A stretch of DNA of 9,251 nucleotides from an uncultured Eisenbergiella sp. Lineage in GTDB: Bacteria; Bacillota; Clostridia; Lachnospirales; Lachnospiraceae. The position numbers were made by a program, and so were the translations under genes. Every line of letters begins with the position of its first letter. The stretch's first letter is position 1. This document shows, in pieces, positions 1 through 7,367 of this stretch. Under the pieces are notes generated by a model. That model was not told the origin of the DNA. It ran no database searches and saw nothing but the letters and a program-made list of their open reading frames with translations. The stretch spans positions 1-9,251 of the forward strand of contig CARDPF010000113.1 of NCBI GenBank assembly GCA_948960675.1, in the 5' to 3' direction.

Positions 1-2104
1 AACCGGACGGCAGGGTATTTTGGGAAGCGGGATCAAAGAGCCAGCTTGCACAGGCGCTTTCCAGCTGCCCGGAATCTGTCGGATAAGTGTTGAGGATATA
101 GGCAGCGGTGTCCAGCATGGCTTGTACGACGCTGTCTATTTTGCTTGTCTTCCCGTTTAATACGATGCGGTTTGCCAAAGGCTTTGGTGTCTGGCCTGAC
201 ACGGCAGGGGGAGCGGCGGCAGGAACCGGCGGATATACGGATGCTGCCAGTGTCTGGAGTCTTTGTATCTCTTCCGATAAAAGTTCCGCGTCTTTCTGCA
301 GCAGCCGTCCCAGATTGGTGGATGCCTGGGGGACAGGGATTTCGCCGTGCAAAAGTTCCAGCACATCTTTGAACAGGTCGTTTTTCTTAAAATGGTTGGA
401 GTTTAAGTCTGTATAATCCCGGTTGATGCTTGCGTACAGCGCCACAATCTGCGCAAAGCATTGGATGGCGGGCAAAAGAATTTCACGCAAATCCTCGCAA
501 TGACAGGAAAAGGCGGAAAAATCGGGTAATTCCCTGCCTGACGGTGCGTGGTAGGTGCAAAAGCCATTGAAAAGCTGGACCATGGCGGCTGTAAAATACC
601 ATTTCCCGTTTCCGACAACGGTTAAAAAGGTGGGTGCGCCTTCGGTAATCTGCCTGCGGCATTTGTCGTAAGCCTGCGCCAACTGGTGGGCAAACCAGAC
701 TGCGCCGTAATCCCGGGAAAAGACGGCATCCTCCTGCGGCTTATCTGCATCTGTCCAGTCCTCCGTAAAGATGCTTCTGTGGGAAAAGACATAGCCGTCT
801 TCCCCGGTGGGCTGGGATTTTAACAGTTCGTTGGAACTTTGGCTGCGCGCTGCTGCGGGATCCTGTATACAGGCAGCCCTGGCGCGCGCAAAGGAAACCA
901 AGTCTAAAAGCCGGGCGGCATCGTTACCTTCCCCGCGGCGTACCAGCCGGAACCAGCCGGAGAGGGAAGACGGCCTGTCCTCCAAATACCCCACCATTTT
1001 TTCCACGAAATAAGAGGTATAGGCGATATCCTCCTTTTTGATGGGCTTTTGCCGGTTTAAGGACACGCTGATATCTTTGGCGGTGCTTTTGGTGGGACTC
1101 TGTGCGCTATGCGTTGCGGGTACATGGATGACGCGCAGAAGCACCTGTGCCTTTTTGGAAGCGGAAAGCTTTTCTGTAATAGCCTCTTTTTGGGGGGACG
1201 CTGCGTTTTGTGCGGCATATTCTTTTTCATAAAAATATTGTGCGGCAGTGGTGATGGTCTGTGCCCCGTTCACAACGGAAAAGTCGGGGGATGTGCCGGG
1301 GTAAATGTGTCCCAGTAGCAATTCCTCCACGCTTTGGGGCCTGAAGTCAGGACTTTCTACCAAAATAGTGACGCCGTTATTTTTAAACCAAAACCGTTCC
1401 GGCTCCTGTTCCAGCGTATTGCGTATGGCCTGGTCTACACCCAGTGTTTCCTGGATGCCGAAGCGCACATTGTACTTGTAAAGCTGGTCGCCTATCAGGT
1501 TGTAGAGTTCTACCAGCTGAAACAGATCTATGGTAAAAACCAGGGCGTTTAGCTGGTCCTCATAGGAGGGCTTGGATGTTCCTTCCAGATTGACATGTGC
1601 ACAAATGGGAGGCACCTGCAGCATCTCATGGCGCTTTAAATGCGTCAGCTTCACATCCTGTTCTTTCATTTCCTGATGAATAATATAGATGCATTGCAGC
1701 GATAATTTTTTCGCACCTAAGGCGGACCTGGCCTTTGCGCGCAGCGTTTTTTTCACATCCGGGTTAAAAATTTGCTCCAAAAGGATACGGTTTTTTAAGT
1801 TTTTTACAAAAAAGACCAGATAAACGCCGGTACGGTCGGTGGCTGCGGGCAGGGTAGCTATAGCGTTTTCGGCCAGTTCGTACATGGGCATGCCGGTATT
1901 GGTATATATGCCAAATAGGAACAGGTCTTTTCCGTCGATTCCCATTTTGAGGGAATCTGTGATAAAATTATCTTTGGCCTGCGCCAGCCTGTGCAGTTCC
2001 TCTCCGGCTTTGTCTTTTTCCCACCATGCATCGTCACAGTCCGTTTCCCGGTTTTCCAGAATCTGGTTGATATAAGCTTTCAGTCTTTCCGTCTGCTTTT
2101 TCAT
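1..2104 (-). CDS. AIPR-family (abortive-infection phage resistance) protein, partial at left edge
   Basis: The minus-strand frame is open from ATG at 2104 to base 1 (701 codons, no stop reached), so the C-terminus lies outside the window. Seen: the start follows an AAAGGAA ribosome binding site 7-8 nt upstream. The central region has motifs that I recognise as typical of the Pfam AIPR family: FWFKNNGVTI at about residues 238-247, VVNGAQT at 277-283 and NRQKP at 350-354, followed by a helical region. Near residues 618-640 there is a Pro/Ala-rich linker, then a helical C-terminal segment. No signal peptide or membrane segment is apparent, so it is probably cytoplasmic. The family is named for abortive infection and found in phage-resistance and restriction-like loci; its biochemical activity is not well established. 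The gene overlaps the upstream FRG gene by 71 nt, implying translational coupling and joint function. Family assignment is confident; the defence role is inferred from family and neighbour. Confidence 0.86.
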   Translation of the reverse strand, partial: MKKQTERLKAYINQILENRETDCDDAWWEKDKAGEELHRLAQAKDNFITDSLKMGIDGKDLFLFGIYTNTGMPMYELAENAIATLPAATDRTGVYLVFFVKNLKNRILLEQIFNPDVKKTLRAKARSALGAKKLSLQCIYIIHQEMKEQDVKLTHLKRHEMLQVPPICAHVNLEGTSKPSYEDQLNALVFTIDLFQLVELYNLIGDQLYKYNVRFGIQETLGVDQAIRNTLEQEPERFWFKNNGVTILVESPDFRPQSVEELLLGHIYPGTSPDFSVVNGAQTITTAAQYFYEKEYAAQNAASPQKEAITEKLSASKKAQVLLRVIHVPATHSAQSPTKSTAKDISVSLNRQKPIKKEDIAYTSYFVEKMVGYLEDRPSSLSGWFRLVRRGEGNDAARLLDLVSFARARAACIQDPAAARSQSSNELLKSQPTGEDGYVFSHRSIFTEDWTDADKPQEDAVFSRDYGAVWFAHQLAQAYDKCRRQITEGAPTFLTVVGNGKWYFTAAMVQLFNGFCTYHAPSGRELPDFSAFSCHCEDLREILLPAIQCFAQIVALYASINRDYTDLNSNHFKKNDLFKDVLELLHGEIPVPQASTNLGRLLQKDAELLSEEIQRLQTLAASVYPPVPAAAPPAVSGQTPKPLANRIVLNGKTSKIDSVVQAMLDTAAYILNTYPTDSGQLESACASWLFDPASQNTLPSG

Positions 2105-3287
2105 TGGTAAATTCCTTTCGGTGGTCAGTGGTGTGGATTTGAATTTGTAAGGCGTCGCCGGAAAATTCCCCCAGCTGTTGGGAGAAAATTTCGTCGGAAA
2201 AATCCTGGACGGACCGGTTATAGCTTTGAATGATGTCTGCCAATTCGGTTTTTCCGATGTAGTTTTTTTCCCAACGCTCTTGGTGCTGAGAAAATGCCCG
2301 GGTAAATTCCAGTAGTCCTTTGCGGTAGCTGTCCACCACATGTTCGATGTGCATCAGGATTTGTTCCATATTTGCCAAGCCCGAATGTTTCTGTTCCATG
2401 GCATAATCCAGATAATATTCCAGTTCCCGTTCCAGCCGCGAAAGTGCAAGGCGCAATTCGCCCGTGCAGCAAAAGCTTTCTGTGTGCAGACGCTTGCTTT
2501 TGTTGCTGAGTTCTTCTACCAGATTGTTGATTTCCGGGTAAATACTGCCGGTGTGGATACCAAACAAAAGCCTCAGCTGCTCACGGATCAGGGGTTTGGA
2601 GCTTCCGGGAATCCGGATACCGTAATGGGAGCATTCCGGCAGATCCTCCGCCTCATCTCCCGGAAACAGGATGAAGGCGCCCTGTTGCGCCGTAATACGG
2701 TTGTTAAGCTTGGTGTGGTCAATAAACTTGTGGTTTTTCTCGAACAATACTTTGCCGTGATACCATTCCAGGTCGCGGTTTAAGATGGCATCGTAATTGT
2801 CGTTTATGTTTTTGGCGCTGGGACTGTAGAGTTCATGGATAAAAAATAGAAAAACCATCCCGTCTTTATCGTCCAGAGCGGTTTCTTCCCGGTGGTAGTA
2901 AGGCGTCACCGCAAAATACAGGGCGGTCAGGCAGTTGTAGGTGACGTCCAGCAGGCGGCTGGGAAATTCGCCGTGCTGGGCGTCAATGGCGTTGTCCAGA
3001 TAGCGGGCCTCCCCGGTCAGCTTATTCTGGCGCATCGCCTCAAAGAGGTTTTTTTCAAAAAATACATTCCCGTTCATGACGTTTTTGCGGAAAATGTTTG
3101 GGCGGCAGGGGGTGGGATAAATGTCCGGTTCGCCGCGATAGACAAAAATACAATCTTCCTGCTTTTTCGCCTGGATATATTCGTTTACCCGGTTGATATA
3201 TTGGGAAACATTGTGGATTTCCCAAGAGGGCTCGAAAGGCCGCAAGTGCTTGTCTTTGGGAAGGAGTTTGCTGTTTTCGCATTTCAT
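2034..3287 (-). CDS. FRG-domain protein
   Basis: A 417-residue protein. ATG at 3287 was chosen because AGGAAA lies about 8 nt upstream; the frame extends up to 3404, but that extension would lie inside the flavodiiron gene. The FRG domain covers about residues 45-260: the name-giving core appears as VYRGE at 49-53, QHGEFPSRLLD at 104-114 (usually QHyGlPTRLLDwT), TALYFAV at 121-127, NRITAQQGAF at 196-205 and LFGIHTGSIYPEINNL at 241-256. The remainder, about 275-400, is Glu/Lys/Leu-rich, predicted helical and possibly coiled coil; I do not recognise a domain there. No membrane segment is seen. FRG domains occur in uncharacterised proteins often found in accessory or defence loci, and their activity is unknown to me. 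The gene sits 10 nt behind the flavodiiron gene and its last 71 nt overlap the AIPR gene. The last ~25 residues, encoded in that overlap, look low-complexity and may be a non-conserved tail. Confidence 0.88.
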   Translation of the reverse strand: MKCENSKLLPKDKHLRPFEPSWEIHNVSQYINRVNEYIQAKKQEDCIFVYRGEPDIYPTPCRPNIFRKNVMNGNVFFEKNLFEAMRQNKLTGEARYLDNAIDAQHGEFPSRLLDVTYNCLTALYFAVTPYYHREETALDDKDGMVFLFFIHELYSPSAKNINDNYDAILNRDLEWYHGKVLFEKNHKFIDHTKLNNRITAQQGAFILFPGDEAEDLPECSHYGIRIPGSSKPLIREQLRLLFGIHTGSIYPEINNLVEELSNKSKRLHTESFCCTGELRLALSRLERELEYYLDYAMEQKHSGLANMEQILMHIEHVVDSYRKGLLEFTRAFSQHQERWEKNYIGKTELADIIQSYNRSVQDFSDEIFSQQLGEFSGDALQIQIHTTDHRKEFTNEKADGKTESLYQPDSGKPGNGL

Positions 3288-3297
3288 GGCCGGTTTC

Positions 3298-5088
3298 CTA
3301 TGACAAGGGTTCAAAATCGGATGCGCCGTGTTTGCAAAGCGGGCAGATAAAGTCGTCAGGGAGGGTGTCTCCCTCATAGATATAGCCGCAGACTTTACAA
3401 ACAAAGCCTTTTTTGTCAGCCGTGTCCGGCTTGGGCTTCACGTTTTCCTGATAGTAAGTGTAGGTCATGGTTTTGGCAGAAGAGATGACCCGGGATTCCG
3501 TGATGCCGCATATAAACATGCCGTGGGTATCCAAATCCACATACTGTTCCACCTGCAGGGATAAAAACGCATTGATGTGGCGGGATAAAAATGCCAGTCC
3601 GTTGTCGGAGTGCAGCGCTTCCATATCCGCAAATTTATCCACATCCCGGCCGCTCTGGAACCCGAAATTTTTGAAAATTTCAAAAGGGGCGTCCACGGAC
3701 AGGCAGTTGATGTTCATGATTCCTGTCTTTTTGATGACATCGTGGGAATAGTTGCTTTTGTTGATGGTGACGGCGATCCGGTTGGGGGTGTTAGTCACCT
3801 GTGTTACGGTGTTGACGATCAGGCCGTTGTCGCGGCCGGCATCCCGGGAAGTCACCACATATAAGCCGTAACCGATGCAAAACAGGGCGGACAGATCATT
3901 CTTGTCGGCGGTTTCGCTGCGCTGTGCCAGATAATCCTGGCATAATTCCTGCGCAAGGGCGTCAAGCTGCTGGCTGCTGTCATCGTTTAGGGAAGAGAGC
4001 AGGGAAACCGTAGTGTCCGCAAAGGTCAGCCTTTGACATTTTTCCAGCATTTGCCGCATGGTTTTTGCTGCGAGGGGAGCCCAGGAGCCGTTCTCGATCA
4101 GGCCGACGGTGCGGTTCTGGAAATTGCGTTCGGTCAGGTGGTGGATAAATTCTTTCATGAAAGGGAAAATGTCGGCGTTATACGTGGTGGTGGCCAGCAC
4201 CAGCTTGCTGTAACGGAAAGCATTTTCCACAGCTTTGGACATGTCACAGCGGGCAAGATCCTGTACGACTACCTTGGGACAGCCGTTTTCCCGCAGCTTG
4301 TCCGCCAAAAGCGCGGCGGCTTTTTGGGTATTGCCGTAAACGGATGTGTAAGCGATCAGGATCCCTTCCGTTTCTGGTTCATAGGAGGACCATGTGTGGT
4401 AAAGCTTGAGGTAATAGCCCAGATTTTCTTTTAATACGGGGCCGTGCAGCGGGCAAATGGCTTGGATATCCAGTGCGGCGGCTTTTTTTAACAGGTTTTG
4501 GACCTGCATGCCGTATTTGCCTACGATCCCGATATAATAGCGGCGCGCTTCGTCCGCCCAGTCCTCTTCCACGTCTAACGCACCGAATTTGCCAAAGCCG
4601 TCTGCGGAAAACAGGACTTTGTCGCAGCTGTCGTAAGTGACCATCACCTCCGGCCAATGTACCATGGGGGCGGAGACAAAGGTAAGGTTGTGCCTGCCAA
4701 GGCAGAGGGTATCGTTTTCCTTAATTACGACCTGCCTGTCCGCAAAGTCCGAGCCAAAAAACTGCTTCATCATGGAGAATGCCTTGGCCGATGAGACAAT
4801 TTTGGTATCCGGGTATAGGTTCATGAAGTTTGCAATGTTGGCGGAATGATCCGGTTCCATGTGTTGGATGATCAGGTAGTCGGGAACCGTATTTCCGAGG
4901 ATGTTTTGGATGTTGGCATGCCATTGGGAGAAAAAACGCGTGTCCACCGTGTCAAATACGGCGGTTTTCTCGTCAAGTATGACGTAGGAATTATAAGCCA
5001 TCCCATTGGGAACCATATATTGCCCTTCAAACAGGTCGACCTCGTGGTCGTTAACCCCTACGTATTTAATGTCGTTTGTAATCATCAT
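3298..5088 (-). CDS. Flavodiiron protein (A-type flavoprotein) with flavin-reductase and rubredoxin domains
   Basis: A 596-residue cytoplasmic oxidoreductase predicted to reduce O2 to water and/or NO to N2O, protecting an anaerobe. Domain 1 (about 1-240) is a metallo-beta-lactamase-like diiron core; all expected iron ligands are visible: H76, E78, D80 and H81 (HMEPDH), H144, D163 and H215. Domain 2 (about 242-390) is a flavodoxin with the FMN loop TSVYGNT at 248-254. Domain 3 (about 398-548) resembles FMN-binding flavin reductases (for example NTVTQVTNTPNRIAV at 426-440). Domain 4 (about 560-596) is a rubredoxin with Cys564, Cys567, Cys582 and Cys585 (CKVCGY and CPLC). The fusion could carry electrons from a flavin reductase and rubredoxin to the diiron site in one chain. 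The start has AAGGAGC 8 nt upstream; the second ATG (codon 2) is a possible alternative. It is the first gene of the leftward operon. Whether O2 or NO is the preferred substrate cannot be told from sequence. Confidence 0.97.
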   Translation of the reverse strand: MMITNDIKYVGVNDHEVDLFEGQYMVPNGMAYNSYVILDEKTAVFDTVDTRFFSQWHANIQNILGNTVPDYLIIQHMEPDHSANIANFMNLYPDTKIVSSAKAFSMMKQFFGSDFADRQVVIKENDTLCLGRHNLTFVSAPMVHWPEVMVTYDSCDKVLFSADGFGKFGALDVEEDWADEARRYYIGIVGKYGMQVQNLLKKAAALDIQAICPLHGPVLKENLGYYLKLYHTWSSYEPETEGILIAYTSVYGNTQKAAALLADKLRENGCPKVVVQDLARCDMSKAVENAFRYSKLVLATTTYNADIFPFMKEFIHHLTERNFQNRTVGLIENGSWAPLAAKTMRQMLEKCQRLTFADTTVSLLSSLNDDSSQQLDALAQELCQDYLAQRSETADKNDLSALFCIGYGLYVVTSRDAGRDNGLIVNTVTQVTNTPNRIAVTINKSNYSHDVIKKTGIMNINCLSVDAPFEIFKNFGFQSGRDVDKFADMEALHSDNGLAFLSRHINAFLSLQVEQYVDLDTHGMFICGITESRVISSAKTMTYTYYQENVKPKPDTADKKGFVCKVCGYIYEGDTLPDDFICPLCKHGASDFEPLS

Positions 5089-5128
5089 GGCAGTTGCTCC
5101 TTTCGCTTCTTTACTGGTATCATACTAT

Positions 5129-5157
5129 ATTATACCGTAACCTTTGTTTTCAATCAA
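5129..5157 (-). promoter_or_regulatory. SigmaA-type promoter for the flavodiiron-FRG-AIPR unit
   Basis: Read on the minus strand, a -35 box TTGATT (5157-5152) is separated by 17 nt from a consensus -10 box TATAAT (5134-5129). Transcription would start near 5122, giving a leader of about 34 nt before the ATG at 5088. No other good promoter was seen ahead of the FRG or AIPR genes, so they probably depend on this one. Confidence 0.75.
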
Positions 5158-5180
5158 ACAAAAAAAGAAATTCTCCGTCT

Positions 5181-5200
5181 GTTACGGCGTCCGGCGTAAC
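5181..5200. promoter_or_regulatory. Inverted repeat GTTACG-N8-CGTAAC, putative operator
   Basis: A 20-bp dyad lies between the two divergent promoters, 24 bp upstream of the flavodiiron -35 box. A further copy of the half-site in the orientation GTTACGG (minus strand, 5141-5135) abuts the -10 box of that promoter. The spacing and the repeated half-site suggest a dimeric transcription factor controlling at least the leftward unit. There is no T-tract after the dyad, so a terminator is unlikely. The identity of the regulator is unknown. Confidence 0.5.
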
Positions 5201-5226
5201 GATTCACTCCAGCCCCAACATTGTTC

Positions 5227-5256
5227 TTGACGGTTTCCGAAATTATCCATTATAAT
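5227..5256 (+). promoter_or_regulatory. SigmaA-type promoter for the FIST-MCP-MATE unit
   Basis: TTGACG (5227-5232) and TATAAT (5251-5256) are separated by 18 nt, close to consensus. Transcription would begin near 5263, giving a leader of about 55 nt before the GTG at 5318. I see no riboswitch-like structure in that leader. No chemotaxis-type sigma28 promoter was noticed. Confidence 0.72.
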
Positions 5257-5317
5257 AGCAGTTGCCAGAATATCAGTTGTCCTTAGGGGCGCGAACAGGG
5301 AAGAGAGGAATGTCGGA

Positions 5318-6373
5318 GTGAAACAATTTTTCGGAATGAGCCAGCGCGGGGATTTGCGGGAAGCGGTTCGTGGGCTTTCCAACCCGCAATTGATTCTGTT
5401 GATGTCAAACGGCAGTATGTTTGAGGAACATGTAAAGCAGCTGGAAGAAATGTATCCGCAGGTGCCAAGCATCGGGTGCATTGGAATGTGTTATGATACC
5501 AGGGTTGCGGAAAGCGGCGTTGGAGTGGTGGCTTTTTTGGACGGAATCAGTGCGGCTGCCAACGTATTGGAGCAAGTGTCGGTCATGCCGGTCAAGTATA
5601 TCAAGAGGCTGGAGGAAGATATGAGGAAGGTTAACGCCTCCCATGGGGACACGGTTTGTATTGATTTTTGTTCCGGTAATGATGCCTGTGTGCTGACCAC
5701 CATGCATACGGCGTTGCGGCAGCGTGACGTTTCCCTGGTGGGGGGAACCGGCGATGGGGGAAAGATCTCCGCAAACGGCAGGGTTTATGGGGATGCGGTT
5801 GCGTATGCCCTGGTGAAGAATCATAACGGCAGGGTGAAGACTTATAAGGAAAACATTTACCATAAGATGGGGGATTACCGGTTTATCGCGTCCAACACGG
5901 ACAGGGACAGGTATATTTTGGGGGCGTTGAACGGGAAACCGGCCAAGCAGGTGTATCAGGATATCCTTCATGTGACGGAGAGGGAGATTCTTACGCAGAC
6001 GTTCCAGAATCCTTTCGGCAAAATTAACGGGGATGACACTTGCATTATTTCCATCAAAGAGGTGAGCGGGAACGCGCTGGCCTGTTTCCGGCAGGTGAAT
6101 GATTCCGACGTGCTGGTATTGTTGGAATTGGGGGATTACAGGGCGGTGGTGCAGGAAACCATCCAAAAAATCTGTCAGGATTTCCCCCGGCGTTCTGCAG
6201 TGTTTTCCGTAAATTGCCTGTTCCGCTATAAGCTGTTTAGCGAAAACGGGTACATGCAGGACTACTTAAAAGAAATGAAAGCCCTTGGCAACCATGCGGG
6301 GCTTGTGGGATACGGGGAACATTACAACAATCAGTTTGTCAATCAATCCATGACTTGTGTTGTGTTTGAATAA
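5318..6373 (+). CDS. FIST-domain sensory protein
   Basis: A 351-residue soluble protein starting at GTG, with AGAGGA about 8 nt upstream. The N-terminal half matches the FIST_N pattern: LILLMSNG near 25-32, GCIGMCYD at 53-60, and GGTGDGG at 142-148 followed by RVYGDAVAYALV at 155-166. The C-terminal half matches FIST_C, ending in GYGEHYNNQF (331-340) and NQSMTCVVF (342-350), the usual Gly-Glu and closing beta-strand of that domain. No signal peptide or transmembrane helix is present. FIST is a predicted ligand-sensing domain found in signal-transduction proteins and proposed to bind small molecules; the ligand here is unknown. The next gene, 12 nt downstream, is a soluble chemoreceptor, so this protein probably acts as its sensory partner in the cytoplasm. 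It is divergent from the flavodiiron gene, which hints at a redox, O2 or NO context, but that is inference. Confidence 0.93.
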   Translation: MKQFFGMSQRGDLREAVRGLSNPQLILLMSNGSMFEEHVKQLEEMYPQVPSIGCIGMCYDTRVAESGVGVVAFLDGISAAANVLEQVSVMPVKYIKRLEEDMRKVNASHGDTVCIDFCSGNDACVLTTMHTALRQRDVSLVGGTGDGGKISANGRVYGDAVAYALVKNHNGRVKTYKENIYHKMGDYRFIASNTDRDRYILGALNGKPAKQVYQDILHVTEREILTQTFQNPFGKINGDDTCIISIKEVSGNALACFRQVNDSDVLVLLELGDYRAVVQETIQKICQDFPRRSAVFSVNCLFRYKLFSENGYMQDYLKEMKALGNHAGLVGYGEHYNNQFVNQSMTCVVFE

Positions 6374-6385
6374 GGAGAAGGAATC

Positions 6386-7318
6386 ATGCTGTTTCGGAAA
6401 ACAGATCGACAGGAAGAGAAGAAAAGCCAGGGCAAAGTAAAAGATTTATATCCGGTGCTTTATGTCATGGACAGCTTAAAGCAGTATCATACGGATTTGG
6501 TAAATAAAGAGGTGCAGTCTTTGCAGGAACTGGGCATGGTGGGGAGTTCGTTTGACCAAGTCCTCGGGGAAGCGGAGCAGTTCCAGAGGAAGCTGGAGGA
6601 CATGGGGGAGAACTTTTCCAGTGTGAACGAGGCTTCGGAGCAGTTTGTGACGGTCCGGGATGAGATTGATAAATCCGTGGGGCAGGCGCAGAATGAGGTG
6701 GAGGTTTTAAAAAACAGTTCCCGGCAGGTGGAAAGTCATTTTGAACAGATGGGGGATACGTTTGCAGCCCTGCAGGAATCCGTGGAGCAGATTAAACAAA
6801 GGATGAGCAGCATTGTGTCCATTGCTGACCAGACCAATATTCTTGCCATCAATGCTTCCATTGAGGCCGCAAGGGCGGGGGAAAAGGGAAGGGGATTTGC
6901 TGTGGTGGCCGTGGAGGTGAAACGGCTGGCGGATCAGATCAAGGATTTGGCCACACAGGTTGATTCCGGGTTAAAGGATGTAGAGCAGGGAACGGAAAAG
7001 CTGAGTGAAAGCATTGGCTCCTCCAAGCAGGCATTGGGACAGAGCCTTGATAAAGTACAGGAAACGTACGAGATGTTTGATAAGATTACCCAGGCAGCCG
7101 AGGGAGCCACATCGGTACATACGCAGATTACACAGGTGATCGGGGATTCCAGGACAGCATTGGATGTCCTGTGCGGTTTTTTTGACAAGATTAAAGAGCA
7201 GTACCAGGAGGTCGTCAGGCATATAGGCCGCGCAAGCCGCTTGGGAACCACCAAGAGCGCCATGTTTGAAGATATCGACAACCTGATGGCACAGGTAGGG
7301 CCTATCATAAAAGAATAA
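6386..7318 (+). CDS. Soluble methyl-accepting chemotaxis protein (signalling domain only)
   Basis: A 310-residue chemoreceptor signalling protein. Seen: a long heptad-rich helical hairpin with the conserved tip that contacts CheA and Che[21 protein letters not shown] at 143-162 followed by [20 protein letters not shown] at 163-182. There is no membrane segment, HAMP domain or recognisable periplasmic or PAS sensor; residues 1-60 are charged and helical. There is no C-terminal CheR-tethering pentapeptide (it ends IIKE). It therefore needs an external sensor, most likely the FIST protein encoded just upstream. The intergenic gap is 12 nt, and the ribosome binding site AAGGAG overlaps the FIST stop codon, implying coupled translation. 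No cheA, cheW or cheR gene is in the window, so it must signal to an array encoded elsewhere or to a non-motility pathway. Gln and Glu residues flanking the tip could be methylation sites, but I cannot assign them confidently. Confidence 0.96.
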   Translation: MLFRKTDRQEEKKSQGKVKDLYPVLYVMDSLKQYHTDLVNKEVQSLQELGMVGSSFDQVLGEAEQFQRKLEDMGENFSSVNEASEQFVTVRDEIDKSVGQAQNEVEVLKNSSRQVESHFEQMGDTFAALQESVEQIKQRMSSIVSIADQTNILAINASIEAARAGEKGRGFAVVAVEVKRLADQIKDLATQVDSGLKDVEQGTEKLSESIGSSKQALGQSLDKVQETYEMFDKITQAAEGATSVHTQITQVIGDSRTALDVLCGFFDKIKEQYQEVVRHIGRASRLGTTKSAMFEDIDNLMAQVGPIIKE

Positions 7319-7367
7319 CAGCGGATTCATACGCACGGTCATTACAGGCATGCAGGGGATGGAAACA

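Noticed and set aside
108..1552. Small plus-strand open frames at the left end
   Set aside because: All are shadows opposite the continuous AIPR reading frame.
2340..3350. Plus-strand open frames of 147 and 152 codons opposite the FRG gene
   Set aside because: They lie antisense to a well-supported FRG domain, lack family motifs and have no good ribosome binding sites.
3288..3404. Longer FRG protein starting at 3404
   Set aside because: The extra 39 codons lie inside the rubredoxin-encoding end of the flavodiiron gene and no ribosome binding site supports them; ATG at 3287 has a good one.
5181..5200. Dyad read as a transcription terminator
   Set aside because: The stem is only six pairs, no T-tract follows on either strand, and there is no gene end nearby; an operator fits better.
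5310..5321. Tiny upstream frame ATG-TCG-GAG-TGA overlapping the FIST GTG start
   Set aside because: It encodes only three residues and is probably chance; the GTG with AGAGGA 8 nt upstream explains the FIST start.
5405..6166. Open frame of 253 codons on the minus strand, antisense to the FIST gene
   Set aside because: It is a shadow of the FIST coding frame; the product is rich in His, Pro and Arg with no recognisable domain.
7319..7367. Possible terminator or separate promoter between the MCP and MATE genes
   Set aside because: No hairpin with T-tract and no convincing -35/-10 pair was found in this short gap.
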